Shown one piece after another: positions 9,150-17,953 of a stretch of 64,000 nt of DNA (positions within the stretch are counted from its first letter, which is position 1; each line of letters starts with the position of its first letter). This DNA comes from Mucilaginibacter rubeus (GTDB taxonomy: Bacteria; Bacteroidota; Bacteroidia; Sphingobacteriales; Sphingobacteriaceae): the NCBI RefSeq assembly GCF_014643835.1, contig NZ_BMKD01000007.1:62001-126000 (forward strand), written 5' to 3'. The notes under the pieces were generated by a model. The model made no database searches. It was not told the DNA's origin and worked only from the letters and a program-made list of their open reading frames with translations. The position numbers and the translations under genes are program-made.

Positions 9150-9788
9150 ATGATATTCAGGCTCGACGAACGTTTAATATTTCCAAAGCCCGATCTGGCC
9201 GAACCAGACGGGCTTTTGGCTGTTGGCGGCGACTTGAGTACCAAACGGTTATTGCTGGCCTATCAAAACGGCATTTTCCCCTGGTATAGCGATGATACAC
9301 CCATCCTGTGGTATTCGCCTCATGAACGTTTTGTATTATATCCTGATGAGCTTAAAATATCCAAATCCATGCGGCAGGTATTACGCTCCGGCAAACTGAA
9401 GGTTACCGTTGATACCTGCTTTAACGATGTTATAACAGCCTGTTCAACCGCTCCGCGTGAAGGGCAGGATGGCACCTGGATTGTGCCCGATATGATATCC
9501 GCTTATAATCGCCTGCATTTGGAAGGCTATGCCCATTCGGTTGAGGTATGGCAGGATGACAAGCTGGTAGGTGGCCTGTACGGCGTACATGTTGGTGCTG
9601 TTTTTTGTGGGGAGAGTATGTTTACCCGCGTCAGCAACGCTTCAAAAACAGCGCTCATCTATCTGTGCAATACAGGGCTGTACAAGCTTATCGATTGCCA
9701 GGTACACACCGGTCATCTCGAATCGCTTGGAGCAAGGATGATAAGCCGGGAGCAATATATGGATGTATTGCTAAATAATTTAGTTTGA
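9150..9788 (+). CDS. aat: Leucyl/phenylalanyl-tRNA--protein transferase (Aat)
   Basis: This N-end rule enzyme adds Leu or Phe from aminoacyl-tRNA to proteins with N-terminal Arg or Lys, marking them for ClpAP/ClpS. The family signatures are the N-terminal FPKPDLAEPDGLLAVGGDL region (read as FPKPDLAEPDG then LLAVGGDL), the GIFPWYSDDTPILWYSP segment and the FCGESMFTRVSNASK core (about residues 150-165). The length of about 212 residues is normal. An in-frame TTG at 9141 would add three residues, but the ATG at 9150 is preferred. It starts 11 bp after the DUF3857 gene, and ruvC follows after 19 bp. Confidence 0.96.
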   Translation: MIFRLDERLIFPKPDLAEPDGLLAVGGDLSTKRLLLAYQNGIFPWYSDDTPILWYSPHERFVLYPDELKISKSMRQVLRSGKLKVTVDTCFNDVITACSTAPREGQDGTWIVPDMISAYNRLHLEGYAHSVEVWQDDKLVGGLYGVHVGAVFCGESMFTRVSNASKTALIYLCNTGLYKLIDCQVHTGHLESLGARMISREQYMDVLLNNLV

Positions 9789-9801
9789 TTAGTTACCTTT
9801 G
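9768..9801 (+). promoter_or_regulatory. Possible ruvC promoter inside the end of aat
   Basis: TTG at 9768-9770 and TACCTTTG at 9794-9801 (23-bp spacer) match the Bacteroidota promoter form. The ruvC ATG at 9808 is only 6 bp further on, predicting a very short leader. Confidence 0.45.
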
Positions 9802-9807
9802 AGCCAT

Positions 9808-10392
9808 ATGCAGCAGGTGGTAAATTTAAAGGAAAGGATCATTTTAGGTATCGACCCCGGCACAGCCGTTATGGGTTACGGACTGCTAAAGGAAACCGGC
9901 CCTAAAATTGAGCTGCTTGCTATGGGGGTAGTAAAAATGCCCGTTACCGACGATCATATGCTTAAGCTGCAGCGCATCTTCGAAAAAACCGTTGCCCTTA
10001 TAGATAACTACCACCCCGATTGCCTGGCTATTGAAGCCCCTTTTTACGGCAAAAACATACAGGTGATGCTGAAACTCGGTCGCGCCCAGGGAATGGCCAT
10101 AGCCGCCGCATTATCGCGCAATGTAGAGATCACCGAATACGCTCCCCGTAAAATAAAACAATCCATAACCGGTAACGGAAACGCTACCAAAGAACAGGTA
10201 GCCGCCATGCTGCAAAGCCTGTTAAAGTTCAAGGAAACCCCCGATTTTCTGGATGCTACCGATGGTTTGGCTGTAGCTGTTTGCCATTCATTTCAACGGA
10301 TCCCTACAGGTTCGGGTAAGGCTGGAAGTAAAAAATCATATTCAGGCTGGGATACTTTTGTAAAGGATAATGCTAAAAGGGTTGTGAAGTGA
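9808..10392 (+). CDS. ruvC: Holliday junction endodeoxyribonuclease RuvC
   Basis: It cuts four-way DNA junctions in recombination repair, working with RuvAB. The RNase H-like fold is shown by the N-terminal ILGIDPGTAVMGYG strand with the first catalytic aspartate, the CLAIEAPFYGKN segment with the second acidic residue, and the C-terminal DATDGLAVAVCH segment carrying the last pair of aspartates. The length is about 194 residues. An in-frame TTG at 9799 would add three residues; the ATG at 9808 is chosen. The protein has a lysine-rich C-terminal tail beyond the usual end, which is common in Bacteroidota. Confidence 0.97.
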   Translation: MQQVVNLKERIILGIDPGTAVMGYGLLKETGPKIELLAMGVVKMPVTDDHMLKLQRIFEKTVALIDNYHPDCLAIEAPFYGKNIQVMLKLGRAQGMAIAAALSRNVEITEYAPRKIKQSITGNGNATKEQVAAMLQSLLKFKETPDFLDATDGLAVAVCHSFQRIPTGSGKAGSKKSYSGWDTFVKDNAKRVVK

Positions 10393-10436
10393 GATCATCT
10401 GGTTTTTCCACCTTATTATTCCAAATAAAAAGCAGA

Positions 10437-10469
10437 AGACTTAAGAAGTTTTGAAAACTTCGTAAGTCT
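10437..10469. repeat. Perfect nested hairpin after ruvC
   Basis: AGACTTA at 10437 pairs with TAAGTCT at 10463-10469, and inside it GAAGTTTT pairs with AAAACTTC. It sits 44 bp after the ruvC stop. It lacks a terminal T-run, so it is more likely an intergenic palindromic element than a classical terminator. Confidence 0.6.
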
Positions 10470-10479
10470 GAATTATAAC

Positions 10480-10794
10480 GAACATTTGTCATGCTGAGTG
10501 TTTAAACCCGTGGACTCTGAAGGTGACAAAAGACGGCCTGTCAGTCTGAGCCTGTCGAAGACTCGCGCGCAGAGGCCTGCCCACTATGCTTCGACGGGCT
10601 ACCCATGACCCATTTTTTATTTTTGTCATGGGTAACTTGTTTCAGCACCCCACTCGCTAAGCAGCCATGCTAAGCAAAGCGACTACCTGTCCTGTGGGAT
10701 GCCGAAATAAATTCGGCATGACGATGGAGCATGTTATTTCTCCTTCAGAGACCCGTATTTTAACTCCTACCCATGACGCAGTGGAGACGCGCCT
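10480..10794. repeat. Composite intergenic repeat region
   Basis: This gap between ruvC and the first GH3 gene holds no gene. It contains several inverted repeats: CCTGTCGAAG with CTTCGACGGG, ACCCATGAC with GTCATGGGT, and ATGCCGAA with TTCGGCAT. A 29-bp stretch at 10635-10663 recurs exactly at 58138-58166. The region looks like a pile-up of dispersed palindromic elements. Confidence 0.65.
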
Positions 10795-13140
10795 TTACGG
10801 CTTCACTACACTCTTCACATACTTATCCACACGCCCATCTTTAATAACCCCTTTCCAGTTTAAGCCGAAACCGAAATCATATTTATTGCCCTGCTCGTCA
10901 ACATAACATTTCATATCGTGAGGAACATCCTCAAACTGCGCTTCAACGGTTTTCATATCCACCGGCATTTGCAGCGGTAATAATGCAGATGGCTCGGCTT
11001 TACCGGTCATGATATCAAGTGAGGCCTGGCCTTGCACGCCGAAATCAACAATGATAGCATTGGCGTCCTTTTCAAATTCAGCAAATACCATCGGGTTGCT
11101 CATATTAACAGATACAACAACCGGCTTCCCTTTCATTTTGGCATAAGTATCGGTAACCATAGCCAAATCGGTAACATTAATAGCAGTGCTTGATTTACCC
11201 TTGTAAGTACGGTTGGTAAATTTCTCCAGCGGGTCGCCACCTGCTATACTGGTAGCGCGGGCATCGGTGGCCGTGTATGCACCGTATTGCAGGTTGACTG
11301 GTACATATCCTGTTCCTCCGTTTTTAGCGTCGGCACTGCTATACCCCCCTCCACTATTGGGGCTGGCAATAAACACTAATGCATAATCGGCCTCATCAGG
11401 GTTATCGGTTACTTTAAAATATTTTTTAACAGTTTCCATATTCACAGGATATTCCAATTTTTCAGGTGTCTCCATTCCCAAAAAGTTCCTGCCAGCCGGA
11501 GTAAATTTTTTAGGTACATATACCGTTTTGCCGCTTTGTAAAGGCAATATATTAGCCTTGTTTTTCAACATCACTATGGATTTAAGCTGCGCCTGGTAAC
11601 CTGCATCCATAAACTCGGGTTTGCCAACAGTTTGTTTGGAAACCTCAGGCTCCAGGTAAGGGTTTTCAAACAAGCCAGTCCTGAAAATATTGCGCAATAA
11701 CCTCACTGCCGATTGCTCAAACCTTGCCCGCATAAACGCTTCGCCATGTTCTTTTATGCCTATCTGGTATGCTTCAACAACCGGGGCAACTTCGTTATTA
11801 CCACCAAATTGATCAACACCCGCCATCAGCACCTTGTAATGGCGCTGCGCTATAGAAAGGCCCTCCACGCCCCATGATTTGCCCGAAAGGAATGAATCTA
11901 CCGTGGTTTCATCGCCGGTAACCAGCCAATCGGTACAAACCACGCCATCGTATTTATATTTCTTGCGCAGCAGGTCGTTAATAATGTAGGAGTTATAGTT
12001 GTTGGCCACGTTTTCGTGGTCTTTGATATCCTGGTTGTATGAGATGGTATAATAAGGCATCACGGCTGCAGCCATGCCGGTTTTACCTTGCAGCTTAAAC
12101 GCGCCCTCGGTAAAAGGGATCAAATGCTGCTTAAAATTATTGCCCGGGTAAACCGCATACTTACCATAAGCATAATGCGCATCCCTGCCGCCCTCACCTG
12201 CACCGCCACCAGGCCAGTGTTTAACCATAGCGTTTACACTGTTGTAACCCCAGCCGTTTTTAATTTCCTTTTCAGCGGCCGAAGTTTGGAAGCCATCAAT
12301 ATAAGCACGGGCCATATCGGCAGCTAACTGCGGATCTTCGCCAAAAGTACCGCTCACACGCGCCCAGCGCGGATCGGTAGCAATATCAACCTGCGGCGAA
12401 AGTGCTGTTGAAATACCTAAAGCCCGGTATTCCTGCGCTGCAATGTGGCCAAAGTTTTTCACCACCTCAGGATCAAAGGTAGCAGCCATTCCAAGCGAAC
12501 CGGGCCACATAGAAATGGCACCACCCGCACCGGCATTATATTCGGCGGTAGCCACGGTTCCATGGCGGGGATCGGAGCTGTTATTATTGGGAATGCCCAA
12601 ACCCAGGCCTTCTACAAACGCCTGCGCATTGTTATTCCATTGCGCGGCTATTTCGGGACTTTGCACCGAGGTTACCAGCACATGCCTTACGTTATCCTTA
12701 GCTAAAAATTGTTTTTGCTGATCGGAAAGGTCAGACGCTTTGGCACCGCTTTCAGCAAAAACTTTATTGTTATAAGTACCGGCGAATGGCCCGCCCGCTG
12801 CCGCCGGGATTGGCTGGTGACGGCTGTACAACATTAAACCTGCTATTTGTTCAACACTCATTTTTGAGGCGAGGTCTTTAGCGCGTTCATCAACAGGTAA
12901 CCGCCAGTCTTCGTACTTATCCAGCCTGCCGTTCTTGTTCAGGTCTTTAAAAGCAAAGCCATCAACGGTTAATATTTTTATGCCCGATGTGGTGGCATAA
13001 CCCAGGTTTTGCCCACCTGTATTGGTAACAAAAGCAATATCGCCTGCTTTTCTTTCTGTCCATTTGTTTTGCGCTATAACAGCAGTTGCCGGCAACAGAG
13101 CCAGCAAGGTTATCAGTTTAATTGGTTTGGCCATAATCAT
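10795..13140 (-). CDS. Secreted glycoside hydrolase family 3 (EF-hand-like insert)
   Basis: A beta-glycosidase of family GH3 with a signal peptide (cleavage near VIAQ, residue 24). The (beta/alpha)8 domain carries KHWPGGG (307-313) and the nucleophile Asp404 in VVCTDW; the second alpha/beta domain spans about 520-781. Before the catalytic domain, residues 66-77 read DLNKNGRLDKYE, which fits the EF-hand calcium loop with ligands at positions 1, 3, 5, 9 and 12. The protein has 781 residues, without the C-terminal fibronectin-like domain seen in its neighbour. Substrate specificity (glucoside or xyloside) cannot be read from the sequence. It lies 60 bp downstream of another GH3 gene on the same strand, with a terminator hairpin between. 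ATG at 13140 or 13134 could be the start. Confidence 0.9.
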   Translation of the reverse strand: MIMAKPIKLITLLALLPATAVIAQNKWTERKAGDIAFVTNTGGQNLGYATTSGIKILTVDGFAFKDLNKNGRLDKYEDWRLPVDERAKDLASKMSVEQIAGLMLYSRHQPIPAAAGGPFAGTYNNKVFAESGAKASDLSDQQKQFLAKDNVRHVLVTSVQSPEIAAQWNNNAQAFVEGLGLGIPNNNSSDPRHGTVATAEYNAGAGGAISMWPGSLGMAATFDPEVVKNFGHIAAQEYRALGISTALSPQVDIATDPRWARVSGTFGEDPQLAADMARAYIDGFQTSAAEKEIKNGWGYNSVNAMVKHWPGGGAGEGGRDAHYAYGKYAVYPGNNFKQHLIPFTEGAFKLQGKTGMAAAVMPYYTISYNQDIKDHENVANNYNSYIINDLLRKKYKYDGVVCTDWLVTGDETTVDSFLSGKSWGVEGLSIAQRHYKVLMAGVDQFGGNNEVAPVVEAYQIGIKEHGEAFMRARFEQSAVRLLRNIFRTGLFENPYLEPEVSKQTVGKPEFMDAGYQAQLKSIVMLKNKANILPLQSGKTVYVPKKFTPAGRNFLGMETPEKLEYPVNMETVKKYFKVTDNPDEADYALVFIASPNSGGGYSSADAKNGGTGYVPVNLQYGAYTATDARATSIAGGDPLEKFTNRTYKGKSSTAINVTDLAMVTDTYAKMKGKPVVVSVNMSNPMVFAEFEKDANAIIVDFGVQGQASLDIMTGKAEPSALLPLQMPVDMKTVEAQFEDVPHDMKCYVDEQGNKYDFGFGLNWKGVIKDGRVDKYVKSVVKP

Positions 13141-13163
13141 TCATGATTCGGGTTAAAGAAAAA

Positions 13164-13190
13164 GGCCCCTGCAAAAAATATGCAGAGGCC
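13164..13190 (-). terminator. Terminator between the two GH3 genes
   Basis: GGCCCCTGCA and TGCAGAGGCC form a 10-bp stem with one mismatch. Read on the minus strand it is followed by a T-rich run, as expected for termination after the GH3 gene ending at 13201. It may uncouple the two GH3 genes. Confidence 0.75.
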
Positions 13191-13200
13191 GGGGTTGGTT

Positions 13201-15585
13201 TTACTTTAGTTTTAGTTCTTTTATGGTTTGTTCGGGCAGCAGCGCTTTGTTTACCTTTTCAACAGTAATATCTTTAGCCAGGCTGAAAGATGCCGCTTCC
13301 TCTATTTTACGCGATGATGAACCTATTTTCACTTTATAGCTTCCTTCATCAGCTATCCAGGCCTGTCTGTTGGTATAAAACGAAGCCAGATCTGCTGCTT
13401 TGATCATAAACGTCAGTGTTTGCGATTGACCGGGGGCCAGCAATTTGGTTTTGCCGAAAGCTTTCAGCTCATCTTCCGGTTTATCCAGATCCGTTTTAGG
13501 AGCCGCGAGATATAGCTGAACCACCTCTTTACCTGCTACATCGCCGGTATTTTTAACAGTAACCGAGGCAGTGATCATGTTTTTGAAAACCTTTGAGCTC
13601 AATTTCAGATCGCTGAATTTAAAATTAGTGTATGACAAGCCATAACCAAACTCATAGGCCGGGGTAACTTTAGCGACATCGTAATAACGGTATCCCACGT
13701 AAATACCCTCTTCATAAATAACCTGTGTTGGTTTACCTTCGGGCGTACCGGGGAAGTTATTAGCCGATGGCACATCTTTATAATCGGCAGGGAAAGTAGT
13801 CGCTAATTTGCCCGATGGGTTTACCTTGCCGCTCAGCACATCAGCAATAGCGTTACCAGCTTCCAGGCCAGGCTGCCAGGCTAATAAAATACCATCTACC
13901 TTATCGCGCCAGGCGGTAACATCAACAACACCACCTACGTTAAGCACAACAATTACCTTTTTACCCTTAGCATGAAACGCACTGGCAACACCATTGATCA
14001 ATCCTTTTTCGGCATCGTTTAAATAATAATCGCTTTCCAATTTACGGTCGGCGCCTTCACCCGCGTTACGGCCTATCGTGATCAGCGCTTCATCGGCACC
14101 ATTAGCTTCTTCAGCTACGATAGCGTTCACATCCATTTCGGGGATTGGTGCGGGATGGTCAAAAAAGTTTTTAGGTTTTGGCTGTTTGGCCTTCATATCT
14201 GTGAGGTACGCTTTGTAATTATTGGAAAGCGTTTCCTGCAGCTTAAAATTGGCATTGGCCAAACCTTGCATTAATGAAATAGTGTATGCTTTGTTTACAT
14301 CACCGCTGCCGGTACCACCTGCAATAATATCGTACGAGGTATTGCCAAACACTGCAATCCTTTTGCCGGCACCAAATGGCAGCGCATGGTCATCATTTTT
14401 CAAAAGTACCATACCTTGTGCCGCAGCTTCACGGGCAACAGCAGCGTGACCGGCTAAATCTGGCGCATCAGAGTATTTATATTTTTTGAAAGTAGGCGAT
14501 TGAACTATCACATTCAGAATCCGCTCCACATTGGCATCAAGCTGTTGTGCGCTAAGCTTCCCGCTTTTTACAGCAGCCACTATGTCATCAGATTGGGTTG
14601 GGTTACCCGGCATCAACAGATCGTTGCCTGCTTTCATCTGTGCTACGGCATCTTTACCGCCAAACCAATCGGTCATCACAAAACCTTTAAAGCCCCACTC
14701 CTTTTTAAGAATGGTAGTGAGCAGGTCGCGCCTTTCGGAGGTAAAAGTGCCGTTCAGTTTGTTATATGACGACATCACTGTCCATGGCTGCGCTTTTTTC
14801 ACCGCAATCTCAAAACCACGCAGATATATTTCGCGCATGGCACGCTCGCTTACTATGGTGTTAATGGAGTTACGGTTGGTTTCCTGGTTGTTAGCCGCAT
14901 AGTGTTTAATAGAAGTACCTACCCCGTTTGATTCGATACCGTTAACAATGGCAGCGGTCATACTGCCGGCCACTAAAGGATCTTCAGAATAATATTCAAA
15001 ATTTCGGCCGCCGAGCGGGTTGCGGTGAATGTTGAGGCCCGGCGCCAGCAAAATATCCACACCGTATTCGCGCACTTCGTTACCAAAGGCAACGCCTACT
15101 TTATTTACCAATTGTGTATCCCAGGTTGAGGCCAGCAAGGTGGCAACCGGGAACGCCGTAGCATAATACGTTTTTGATTTATCGCCATTGCGGATAGGCT
15201 CAATCCTCAAACCTGCCGGACCATCAGATACCGTGATAGACGGGATACCTAAACGTGGAATAGCATGCGTGCGACCGGCAGCCCCGGGAACTTTTTCGGG
15301 GATATTGTAAGCATCCGGATCAGAGGGTGGCAATTTAAAACCACCTATATCAATAGCTTCGGGCTTTTTACCCTTTACCGGCGGCGGTACGCCCGGCATC
15401 TTAAAACCCATTCCCACAACAAGCTTCGATTTTTCTTCGAGTGTCATGGCAGCAACAATCTGCTTTACGTTTGTTGCGCTTAATTGTGGGGCAGGGCTTT
15501 TGCTTTGGGCTTGTACCGCCTGGTGAATACCACCGGCAAATAAAACGCATGCTAAAGCAACGTGTAGTTTGTAGCTCGTTCTCAT
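13201..15585 (-). CDS. Secreted beta-glucosidase, GH3 with Fn3-like C-terminus
   Basis: A second GH3 enzyme, 794 residues, with a signal peptide ending QAVQAQ (about residue 27). The catalytic barrel shows SDGPAGLR (120-127), NIHRNPLGGRNFEYYSEDP (185-203), KHYAANNQE (227-235) and the nucleophile Asp306 in VMTDW. The alpha/beta sandwich follows (about 390-600), then a fibronectin type III-like domain (about 680-760), the usual layout of BglX-type beta-glucosidases. It is probably periplasmic and releases terminal glucose or related sugars from oligosaccharides. The paralogue downstream has a different domain build, so the pair is not a simple recent duplication. No SusCD transporter genes are next to it. 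Confidence 0.93.
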   Translation of the reverse strand: MRTSYKLHVALACVLFAGGIHQAVQAQSKSPAPQLSATNVKQIVAAMTLEEKSKLVVGMGFKMPGVPPPVKGKKPEAIDIGGFKLPPSDPDAYNIPEKVPGAAGRTHAIPRLGIPSITVSDGPAGLRIEPIRNGDKSKTYYATAFPVATLLASTWDTQLVNKVGVAFGNEVREYGVDILLAPGLNIHRNPLGGRNFEYYSEDPLVAGSMTAAIVNGIESNGVGTSIKHYAANNQETNRNSINTIVSERAMREIYLRGFEIAVKKAQPWTVMSSYNKLNGTFTSERRDLLTTILKKEWGFKGFVMTDWFGGKDAVAQMKAGNDLLMPGNPTQSDDIVAAVKSGKLSAQQLDANVERILNVIVQSPTFKKYKYSDAPDLAGHAAVAREAAAQGMVLLKNDDHALPFGAGKRIAVFGNTSYDIIAGGTGSGDVNKAYTISLMQGLANANFKLQETLSNNYKAYLTDMKAKQPKPKNFFDHPAPIPEMDVNAIVAEEANGADEALITIGRNAGEGADRKLESDYYLNDAEKGLINGVASAFHAKGKKVIVVLNVGGVVDVTAWRDKVDGILLAWQPGLEAGNAIADVLSGKVNPSGKLATTFPADYKDVPSANNFPGTPEGKPTQVIYEEGIYVGYRYYDVAKVTPAYEFGYGLSYTNFKFSDLKLSSKVFKNMITASVTVKNTGDVAGKEVVQLYLAAPKTDLDKPEDELKAFGKTKLLAPGQSQTLTFMIKAADLASFYTNRQAWIADEGSYKVKIGSSSRKIEEAASFSLAKDITVEKVNKALLPEQTIKELKLK

Positions 15586-15887
15586 TTTTTAAAATTAAAT
15601 AGGTTAAAGGGGCTAATTGGCGATAATAACAGCAAGGAAAATATATTCTTTGTGTCATTATTACACAATAGTAAAAATTAAGTTTTACAATAGCAAGTTT
15701 TATCGATGAATAGATGAAGAATACGGATGGGAAGGAGAAATTGGACGATAAAATGGAACAATGATAAATTTTAAACTACCTGTTATTCTGAAAGATAACG
15801 AAGAATCTTTTCAAGATGCGGGGCCGCCATATAAGGTGAAGAAGATACTTCGTTCCTACCCATGACATGTTAAAAAAGGCGTTCTTC
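15586..15887. other. Intergenic DNA upstream of GH3 pair
   Basis: About 300 bp without a convincing gene. The first 150 bp are AT-rich and presumably hold the GH3 promoter; the rest leads into the dispersed repeat that starts at 15888. Confidence 0.5.
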
Positions 15888-16225
15888 GTCAGCAGGTAAG
15901 CTTTGGGCGAAACGGGCGGAACAATGGTGGCCTTGAGCGAAGGAAAAGGGCATAGCACGTTTTTGCGGAAGCGTTGGACATGTGTGTGCGAAGCGGGGCA
16001 AAATAATTGCAGCCCGTGGTTCTGACCGTTTTGCAGGGCAAAGGCCGGCGTGACGGGTTGTGGAGTGGGTGAGCGCAAAGAGCCTCCCTGCTGACTTGAT
16101 TTATTCGTTAAGTATATGTTTTAATAGGTACTCATGAGCTCGTTTCACTCGGTTTTTGGGTACTTTTGTATCAAGACAAAAGTACCTGGCTCCGCGCGGC
16201 CAAGAGCGCGACGATGTAAGTTCAT
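15888..16225 (+). repeat. Dispersed ~320-bp repeat, copy 1
   Basis: This stretch matches, in reverse complement, the stretch at 32150-32468. Shared blocks in the same order include GTCAGCAGGTAAGCTT, GGGCAAAATAATTGCAGCCC, CGTGGTTCTG, TTTGCAGGGCAA, CTGCTGACTTGATTTATTCG, CTCATGAGCTC and a TTGATA/TATCAA region near the far end. Between the blocks the copies differ by small insertions. No conserved reading frame runs through it, and short open frames inside are not convincing. It may be a non-autonomous element or an old untranslated RNA-like repeat. Confidence 0.75.
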
Positions 16226-16244
16226 TACAACAATAGCTGTTACC

Positions 16245-16430
16245 TGCCTGTGGGAGATTGCTTCGTTCCTTATAATGACGTAATTGCAAGGCGCTGATTA
16301 TTAAATATATTTTCTGATCTGTTTTATAATATGGGCGTTGCCTGTGGCCCGCGCTATCCGCTCATACTGCACCAAGCCTTAGCCACGTTGGCCGGTATCC
16401 GCTACTATCGCTAACGCAAAAAAGAGAAAA
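16245..16430 (+). repeat. Composite repeat (palindrome arm plus GGGCGTTGCC element), copy 1
   Basis: Two modules stand in the same order and orientation as at 43118-43312: GATTGCTT..CTTATAATGACGT, then ATTATAAT or TTATAAT leading into GGGCGTTGCCT, then GGCCCG.GCTATCCGCT, and finally CCGCTACTATC.CTAACGC. Spacer sequences differ between copies, while the modules are well kept. Confidence 0.7.
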
Positions 16431-16444
16431 TTTGAACTTTAGCC

Positions 16445-17170
16445 CTACGCCAACACCTCTTCCAATACATCTGCCGATTTGATATTGCCAAAGCCCTCGA
16501 TATGCATAGCGTAATATTCCAGCAGCTTTTGCACCAGGTAGCGGCGTTCATCGTTGCTTAGTTTAAGCAGGTGCATATCTTCAAAACTGGTTTGCAATAC
16601 TAATCGAAAATTATTGGTATGCGGGGGCGAGAGATAGGAAATGCTCTCGGGCTTATAGCGGGTGAATTGTCCATTTTTTATATCGAAATAATCAGCTTCA
16701 CCCGCCATGTAGCGGTCGGGGTAAAAACCGAGGTAACGGGTTAGGTGGATTAAAAATATTAGGTGAAAGTTAGCAACACTTTCGGTTTGGTGATCGAGCC
16801 ATTCAATAGCGCTGAAAATAAAATCGAACAAGTTTTCATCCGGCGATTGCTGTTTTATGGCTTTGTACAACACTTCGTTCAAAAATATGGCTATACAGCT
16901 CTTAATCACATCATAAGGAATACTCAGCAGTACCGGCGCATTCTTTAATTCGGAAATGCGCTGCACGCTGCCTGTATTTTTGTGATAAACCACCAGGTCG
17001 AGCAAATGCAGGGGTTGCAGCATGTTTCGACTTATTTTAGCCTTGGGCTTTTTAGCACCATTAATGATGTACGATTGCAGACCAAATTTCTCGGTAAAGA
17101 TCTGTACGATCACACTGCTTTCGCCGTAATCGGTAGCCCTGAATATGATTCCCCGGGTTTTATGCAGCAT
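16445..17170 (-). CDS. recO: DNA repair protein RecO
   Basis: RecO helps load RecA onto SSB-coated single-stranded DNA together with RecR (and RecF). The N-terminal OB-fold is clear (TRGIIFRATDYGESSVIVQI then FTEKFGLQSYIINGAKKPKAK), followed by the helical C-terminal domain. The length of 241 residues is typical for Bacteroidota; the four-cysteine zinc site of some RecO proteins is absent. Its first 11 bp overlap the end of the dgkA-like gene upstream, so the two are translationally linked. A repeat-rich gap follows its stop. Confidence 0.95.
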   Translation of the reverse strand: MLHKTRGIIFRATDYGESSVIVQIFTEKFGLQSYIINGAKKPKAKISRNMLQPLHLLDLVVYHKNTGSVQRISELKNAPVLLSIPYDVIKSCIAIFLNEVLYKAIKQQSPDENLFDFIFSAIEWLDHQTESVANFHLIFLIHLTRYLGFYPDRYMAGEADYFDIKNGQFTRYKPESISYLSPPHTNNFRLVLQTSFEDMHLLKLSNDERRYLVQKLLEYYAMHIEGFGNIKSADVLEEVLA

Positions 17171-17528
17171 GCCTTATCAATAAAATGATCTTCGGTAAAA
17201 AAATAACTATCCCGGTTATCAGCGCGAACAATGCAGCCACAACAACAGCACCGGCAGCTATATCTTTTACATGCCCCGCTTTTTCGTTATAAGTAGGCGA
17301 AACCAGGTCGGTCAGTGTTTCGAGTGAAGTATTGAGTAATTCGGTAATAAGCACTACGGCGATGCTGGCCATGAGCCAAAGCCATTCGGCGGTTGAGATC
17401 TGAAAAAGTAAGCCCAGGATTACAGCAATCGTTCCGGCCACCAAATGAAACCTGAAATTAGGCTGTGTTTTAGCAGCATACCCCAAACCCTTAAACGCAA
17501 AACCAAAACTGCGTATCAACCTTTTCAT
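17160..17528 (-). CDS. Diacylglycerol/undecaprenol kinase family (DgkA-like)
   Basis: A small integral membrane lipid kinase of about 122 residues with three membrane segments. The signature ELLNTSLETLTD (acidic residues that bind Mg-ATP) and the following HVKDIAAGAVVVAA segment are clear. E. coli DgkA phosphorylates diacylglycerol, while many Gram-positive relatives act on undecaprenol; which applies here cannot be told from the sequence. The ATG at 17528 (MKRLIRSFGFAF) is chosen over an upstream in-frame start at 17570, which would add 14 residues not seen in the family. It overlaps recO by 11 bp. Confidence 0.9.
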   Translation of the reverse strand: MKRLIRSFGFAFKGLGYAAKTQPNFRFHLVAGTIAVILGLLFQISTAEWLWLMASIAVVLITELLNTSLETLTDLVSPTYNEKAGHVKDIAAGAVVVAALFALITGIVIFLPKIILLIRHAA

Positions 17529-17570
17529 GTTCAAAAATACAAAGTTTAGGTGCAAATGCGGATAGCGCAT

Positions 17571-17953
17571 TTACAGTGTCCATACCATTGTTATTAGTGC
17601 CAATATTAACATAGCAAAGGGCATAATACAAGTGTTCAACTTTTAAAAAAACCGGTGTTCAACTTTTTCTTTTACCAAAACACAAAACCTTGATTATCAA
17701 CACCAACTTGTTCAAAAGCCCCAAAACAGCCAATCCAACAAAATATAACACACTGATTATCAAGGCCAATATTTTATAAAACAACAACAAGTGTTCACCC
17801 CTAAAAAAATTGAACACTAAACGCCGCAAGCAGATCAGGTAATAATGTATAACCCGTTACCCGTTAACTCATTGTCACATTATCACTATCATTAATAGGC
17901 AGATAACGCATTTTTTGTAGTTTTGCGCCTCTCTCTTATATATCACGTTAATA
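17571..17953. promoter_or_regulatory. Divergent regulatory region with GTGTTCAA repeats
   Basis: An AT-rich gap between dgkA-recO and the MMPL exporter. GTGTTCAA occurs at 17632 and 17655, a variant GTGTTCAC at 17791, and the reverse complement TTGAACAC at 17810. GATTATCAA occurs at 17692 and 17754. A TAnnTTTG box (TAGTTTTG) stands at 17918-17925, 28 bp before the exporter start. The clustered direct and inverted copies suggest operators, but no regulator gene is adjacent. Confidence 0.45.

Noticed and set aside
10667-10906. 79-codon plus-strand frame before the first GH3 gene
   Set aside because: It covers the repeat region and the 3' end of a real gene on the other strand.
15776-16289. Short minus-strand open frames in the repeat at 15.8-16.3 kb
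   Set aside because: The same repeat at 32.2 kb does not keep these frames; no start or family is recognisable.
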